A stretch of DNA of 64,000 nt from Paenibacillus mellifer (GTDB taxonomy: Bacteria; Bacillota; Bacilli; Paenibacillales; Paenibacillaceae), in assembly GCF_023195895.1 (NCBI RefSeq), contig NZ_JALPRK010000022.1, positions 1-64,000 of the forward strand, in the 5' to 3' direction. Numbering within the stretch: position 1 is the stretch's first letter; every line of letters starts with the position of its first letter. The notes below the pieces were generated by a model. It searched no databases, was not told the DNA's origin, and was given only the letters and a program-made list of their open reading frames with translations. A program made the translations under genes and the position numbers. Below are positions 61,010-64,000 of this stretch, in pieces.

Positions 61010-62368
61010 ATGAACGAGAAGCAAATCACTTTGCCGGTTCAAACGATTTCGGTATCTTACGATGTGGATGTCTTGGTTGTCGGCGGCGGAGCTTCCGGGA
61101 TTGCGGCGGCGATCAGCGCGGCCGAAGGCGGAGCAAACACGCTGCTGATCGAACAGAGAGGGTTCCTGGGCGGAATGGGGACGGTGGCTTTAGTTCCGGC
61201 GTTCTGCCCGTTTACGGACAAGGAGAAGCCTATTATTCGCGGCATCGGCATGAAGCTGATGGAGCGGATGAAGCAAGCCTGCAACGCCGATTATCAAGCG
61301 GAATACCGGGAAACGCTTGATTGGGTGCCGATCGACCCGGAGGTTTTGAAGCGAGTTTACGATGATGCCTTAATCGAGAGTGGTGTCTCGTTGCTTTATC
61401 ATACCTTCGTTTATGACATCCAACTGTCGGACGACCGAAGCCGGGTGGAGGGTGTGATCATCGCGAACAAATCGGGTCGTTCCTTTATCCGCTGCCGTTA
61501 CTTGATCGATGCGACCGGGGATGGCGACATGGCCGCCCTGGCAGGTGTGCCTTTTCAGAAGGGAGGCGACCAAGGCGAATTGCAACCGGGAAGTATGTGT
61601 TATCTATTAGCTAATGTAAACCGGATGAAGTTTAAACAATATTTACAGGAGACCGGGGATACCGGGCAACTGCACCAAACGGTAGAGCGGGCAATTGCGG
61701 AAGGTGCTTTGCCGGAGGGACGTAAATCGATCTCCGGTCTGGCTTGGGTGAACGATTATTTGGTCGGCGTGAACTTTGGTCATGTATTTGGCATCGATGG
61801 GACGAAAGCCGAAGATTTGACGCGAGGTGCGATCGAAGGTCGCAAATTGGCTGAACGCCAGGTCGAGTTCTTCCGCAAATATGTTCCCGGGTTTGAACAG
61901 GCTCATTTGGTCGCGAGCGGTGAGCAGGTTGGCATTCGAGAGACGCGGCGAATTCAGGGGGATTACGTCTTGACGGTGGATGATTTCATCTCGGCGCGGT
62001 CTTTCCCGGATGACATTGCCCGCAACGCTTATTACATCGACATTCATCTGGCCAATCACAAGAGTGAGATGACCTTTAACCACCTTTCTCCAGGGCAATC
62101 GCACGGTGTCCCTTACCGGATTTTGCTGCCTGTAGGCATCGAGAATGTGTGGGTAGCGGGCCGCTCCGCTTCTTCGGACCGAGCGGTTCAAGGTTCCCTG
62201 CGGGTGATGCCAAACTGCTTTGCGATGGGGCAAGCGGCCGGTACGGCAGCGGCGATGGCTGCGCATACGGGAGCAACTTCACGTGAAATCTCCGTACCGC
62301 AATTGCAGCAACTGTTGCTGAAGCAGGATGTCTGGCTCGGTGAGAATTTCTCCGATGCTGAAGGGTGA
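61010..62368 (+). CDS. FAD-dependent oxidoreductase in a sugar operon
   Basis: A 452-residue flavoprotein with the Rossmann motif VVGGGASGIAAA (Gly25-Gly30) and the ribose-binding Glu48 in LLIEQRGFLGGMG. Later segments YLIDATGDGDMAALAGVP and VWVAGRSASSDRAVQGSLR-type fit the FAD_oxidored family seen in many polysaccharide loci. No signal peptide. The substrate is unknown; oxidation or reduction of a sugar from the imported glycan is inferred from position. GGGGGAGG precedes the ATG. Confidence 0.88.
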   Translation: MNEKQITLPVQTISVSYDVDVLVVGGGASGIAAAISAAEGGANTLLIEQRGFLGGMGTVALVPAFCPFTDKEKPIIRGIGMKLMERMKQACNADYQAEYRETLDWVPIDPEVLKRVYDDALIESGVSLLYHTFVYDIQLSDDRSRVEGVIIANKSGRSFIRCRYLIDATGDGDMAALAGVPFQKGGDQGELQPGSMCYLLANVNRMKFKQYLQETGDTGQLHQTVERAIAEGALPEGRKSISGLAWVNDYLVGVNFGHVFGIDGTKAEDLTRGAIEGRKLAERQVEFFRKYVPGFEQAHLVASGEQVGIRETRRIQGDYVLTVDDFISARSFPDDIARNAYYIDIHLANHKSEMTFNHLSPGQSHGVPYRILLPVGIENVWVAGRSASSDRAVQGSLRVMPNCFAMGQAAGTAAAMAAHTGATSREISVPQLQQLLLKQDVWLGENFSDAEG

Positions 62369-62374
62369 AGGGTG

Positions 62375-63403
62375 ATGTGTCCGCTGACGATAACGGATTT
62401 ACCACTCGACGATAAGTGGTTCCACGGTGCGGTTTCACTCCAGCGACTGCCTGATGGAATAAAACCTTGGCGTATTCCTTACGAGGATTACGAAATGTTT
62501 CCTCCCGACGGAATCGGAACAAAGGCGGAGATTTGTGCAGGAGCCCGTATACGCCTAAACACTAACTCATCTGCAATTCGTGTAGGGTTTACGCCTTTGA
62601 CAGAAGAAGCGACCTTGGATTGTCTTTGCGAAGGACAATTGCAGGCTCGGTTGAATTTAGCTCAAGGAGCTACGGAAGCCAATTTCCTGGGACTGCCTCA
62701 AGGTCGCAAGACCGTGGAAATTTATCTTCCCCAAAATATCGGCATGACGGTGACACGTCTTTCGGTGGAAGCCGATGCCGTGTGTGAGAGTGCACCGGAT
62801 TTGCGCCTGAAATGGGTGGCTTATGGCAGCTCCATCACCCAATGCGTGGCGGCAGATGGTCCTTCGTCGACTTGGCCGGCCATCGCCGCCCGGGAGTGCG
62901 ATTTCCATTTAACCTGTTTGGGGTTTTCGGGCAACTGCCATCTAGAGCCGAGAGTTGGACGGATGATCGCGGATTTGCCAGCTGATTTTATCTCATTGTG
63001 TGTTGGGATCAATGTGTACGGGGCAGCGTCGCTGAGTCCGCGAACGTTCAAGCCTGCCTTGATTGGGCTTATTGATTCAATTCGGGCTCAACATCCGGAT
63101 ACACCGCTGCTTGTGATCTCGCCCATTTATGCCACCGACCGGGAAACCAATGCAAATTCCTTGGGTTATTCGTTGACGTCCATGCGTGAGGAGATTCGCG
63201 AAACGGTGAGTTTGTTCTGCCGACGTGGCGACAGCCGGATTTATTACGGTCATGGTTTGGACTGGTTCGGAGAGTCTGATCGAGAGCGTCTGTCCGACGG
63301 GTTGCATCCAAATGCCGAGGGGTATCGGCTTATGGGCGAACGATTTAAGGAAAGAATGCTGGGCGTACTCGATCAGCGTATTACATTTCATGATAGTTTC
63401 TAG
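62375..63403 (+). CDS. SGNH/GDSL-type hydrolase, putative carbohydrate esterase
   Basis: A 342-residue protein with an N-terminal beta domain (~1-140, resembling the SsfX3-type N-terminal region) and an SGNH core: nucleophile Ser153 in YGSSIT, block II GFSGNCHLEPR, block III GIN in LCVGINVYG, and Asp308/His311 in DGLHPNAEGY. Such enzymes remove acetyl or other acyl groups from sugars. It lies 7 bp after the FAD gene; ATG 62375 with GAAGGGTG is used (GTG 62372 is the alternative). No signal peptide, so it acts on imported sugar. Confidence 0.88.
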   Translation: MCPLTITDLPLDDKWFHGAVSLQRLPDGIKPWRIPYEDYEMFPPDGIGTKAEICAGARIRLNTNSSAIRVGFTPLTEEATLDCLCEGQLQARLNLAQGATEANFLGLPQGRKTVEIYLPQNIGMTVTRLSVEADAVCESAPDLRLKWVAYGSSITQCVAADGPSSTWPAIAARECDFHLTCLGFSGNCHLEPRVGRMIADLPADFISLCVGINVYGAASLSPRTFKPALIGLIDSIRAQHPDTPLLVISPIYATDRETNANSLGYSLTSMREEIRETVSLFCRRGDSRIYYGHGLDWFGESDRERLSDGLHPNAEGYRLMGERFKERMLGVLDQRITFHDSF

Positions 63404-63420
63404 ATGAGGAGGATAACGTG

Positions 63421-64000
63421 ATGGTCCATCAAGTTCCCCAAATATTAACCTCAAGTCCAATCATTCGCCGTTATGAGCAAAATCCGATATTGGACGCGGC
63501 ACGTGTACCTTACGATACGGCTCTGGTGTTTAATGCAGGGGTCACCAAATTTAACGGCAAATATGTCATGATCTTCCGCAACGATTATGGTTCGCTGGAG
63601 CACCAGACCATTGAACCGCATCATACGACCGATCTCGGTATCGCGTATAGTGATGACGGGCTGCATTGGCAAGCCGGACCTAAGCCGGTATTTAAGCTAC
63701 ATGACGGAGAGATCATAAGAGCGTACGATCCGCGGTTGACCGTGCTAGATGGCCGTTGCTACATGTGCTTTGCCGTTGACACGCAGCATGGTATCCGCGG
63801 CGGGGTCGCCGTCACGGACGATCTGGAGCATTTCGAAATTCTCAGCTTATCAACGCCGGATCTGCGTAATATGGTGTTGTTCCCGGAGAAAATCGACGGC
63901 AACTATGTCCGTCTAGAGCGGCCTTTTACCGTGTACGGTCGCGGCGGAGTAGATCGATTCGATACCTGGATCACACAATCGCCCGATCTGGTGTACTGGG
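63421..64000 (+). CDS. GH130-family phosphorylase/hydrolase, 3'-partial
   Basis: The frame is open to the window end (193 codons). Segments RYEQNPILDA, VFNAGVTKFNGKYVMIFRN, GIAYSDDGLHW and RAYDPRLTVLDGRCYM match the N-terminal half of the GH130 five-bladed propeller, including the Asp in DPRL. GH130 enzymes phosphorolyse or hydrolyse beta-mannosides such as mannosyl-glucose or manno-oligosaccharides. GAGGAGG lies eight bases before the ATG. With the importer and SGNH hydrolase this suggests use of an acylated beta-mannoside; the exact substrate needs the rest of the locus. Confidence 0.85.
   Translation, partial: MVHQVPQILTSSPIIRRYEQNPILDAARVPYDTALVFNAGVTKFNGKYVMIFRNDYGSLEHQTIEPHHTTDLGIAYSDDGLHWQAGPKPVFKLHDGEIIRAYDPRLTVLDGRCYMCFAVDTQHGIRGGVAVTDDLEHFEILSLSTPDLRNMVLFPEKIDGNYVRLERPFTVYGRGGVDRFDTWITQSPDLVYW

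Overview
This window looks like a chromosomal segment of an endospore-forming, aerobic Firmicute of the Paenibacillaceae, most likely Paenibacillus or a close relative. The evidence is a GerA/GerB/GerC germination operon, two small acid-soluble spore proteins, YlbJ, YunB, LytH and YwmB, a Lia-type envelope-stress operon, a tRNA-Trp T-box leader, and several CUT1 sugar ABC systems without their own ATPase, each beside a GntR/LacI-type regulator or an AraC-type two-component pair. No IS element, prophage, CRISPR array, tRNA or rRNA was seen.

Layout. (1) 185-15001: a glycan-utilisation island. A secreted GxGYxYP protein diverges from a GntR/LacI hybrid regulator. The regulator precedes two ABC permeases, a lipoprotein binding protein, a GH38 alpha-mannosidase, an unrecognised 774-codon protein with a glycosidase-like layout and a DUF4965/glutaminase-type protein. 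A shared motif, ATAAATGATATA, lies at the regulator promoter (once) and the ABC promoter (twice) and is the likely operator. (2) 15136-19505: aldo/keto reductase, YitT membrane protein, KhtT-like regulatory protein, a small exported protein, and an ArsB/NhaD-type ion transporter with an intrinsic terminator in its leader. (3) 19669-24409: a Lia/Psp operon (LiaI-like, PspA, PspC, a second PspA/LiaH, terminator, LiaF, LiaS, LiaR). (4) 24432-29814: ger operon, YwmB, a spermidine-synthase-like protein. (5) 29988-35253: zwf, prfC, sspI, a KtrA/C-type K+ channel regulator, a TrmH-family methyltransferase. (6) 35320-38704: an AraC-type response regulator and a 5'-truncated sensor kinase fused head to head with the last ~125 codons of a frameshifted alpha-galactosidase, which looks like a deletion scar. 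(7) 38765-53983: housekeeping and sporulation genes (yunB, lytH, lipA, yutD, S41 protease, nadK, ylbJ, truncated globin, DUF2225, yycC, pepF, SASP, galM-like, T-box plus trpS). (8) 54224-64000: a second sugar locus (sensor kinase, AraC-type regulator, binding protein, two permeases, FAD oxidoreductase, SGNH hydrolase and a GH130 phosphorylase/hydrolase cut by the window end).

Working together. The two intact sugar loci follow the same plan: sense an extracellular sugar, import oligosaccharide through a binding protein and two permeases (with an ATPase encoded elsewhere), then degrade it in the cytoplasm. GH38 in one locus and GH130 in the other both point to mannose-containing glycans. The Lia/Psp operon is predicted to sense and repair envelope damage. 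The KhtT-like, NhaD-like and KtrA-like genes concern cation balance. All functional calls come from reading the sequence and recalled family features; no database search was run.
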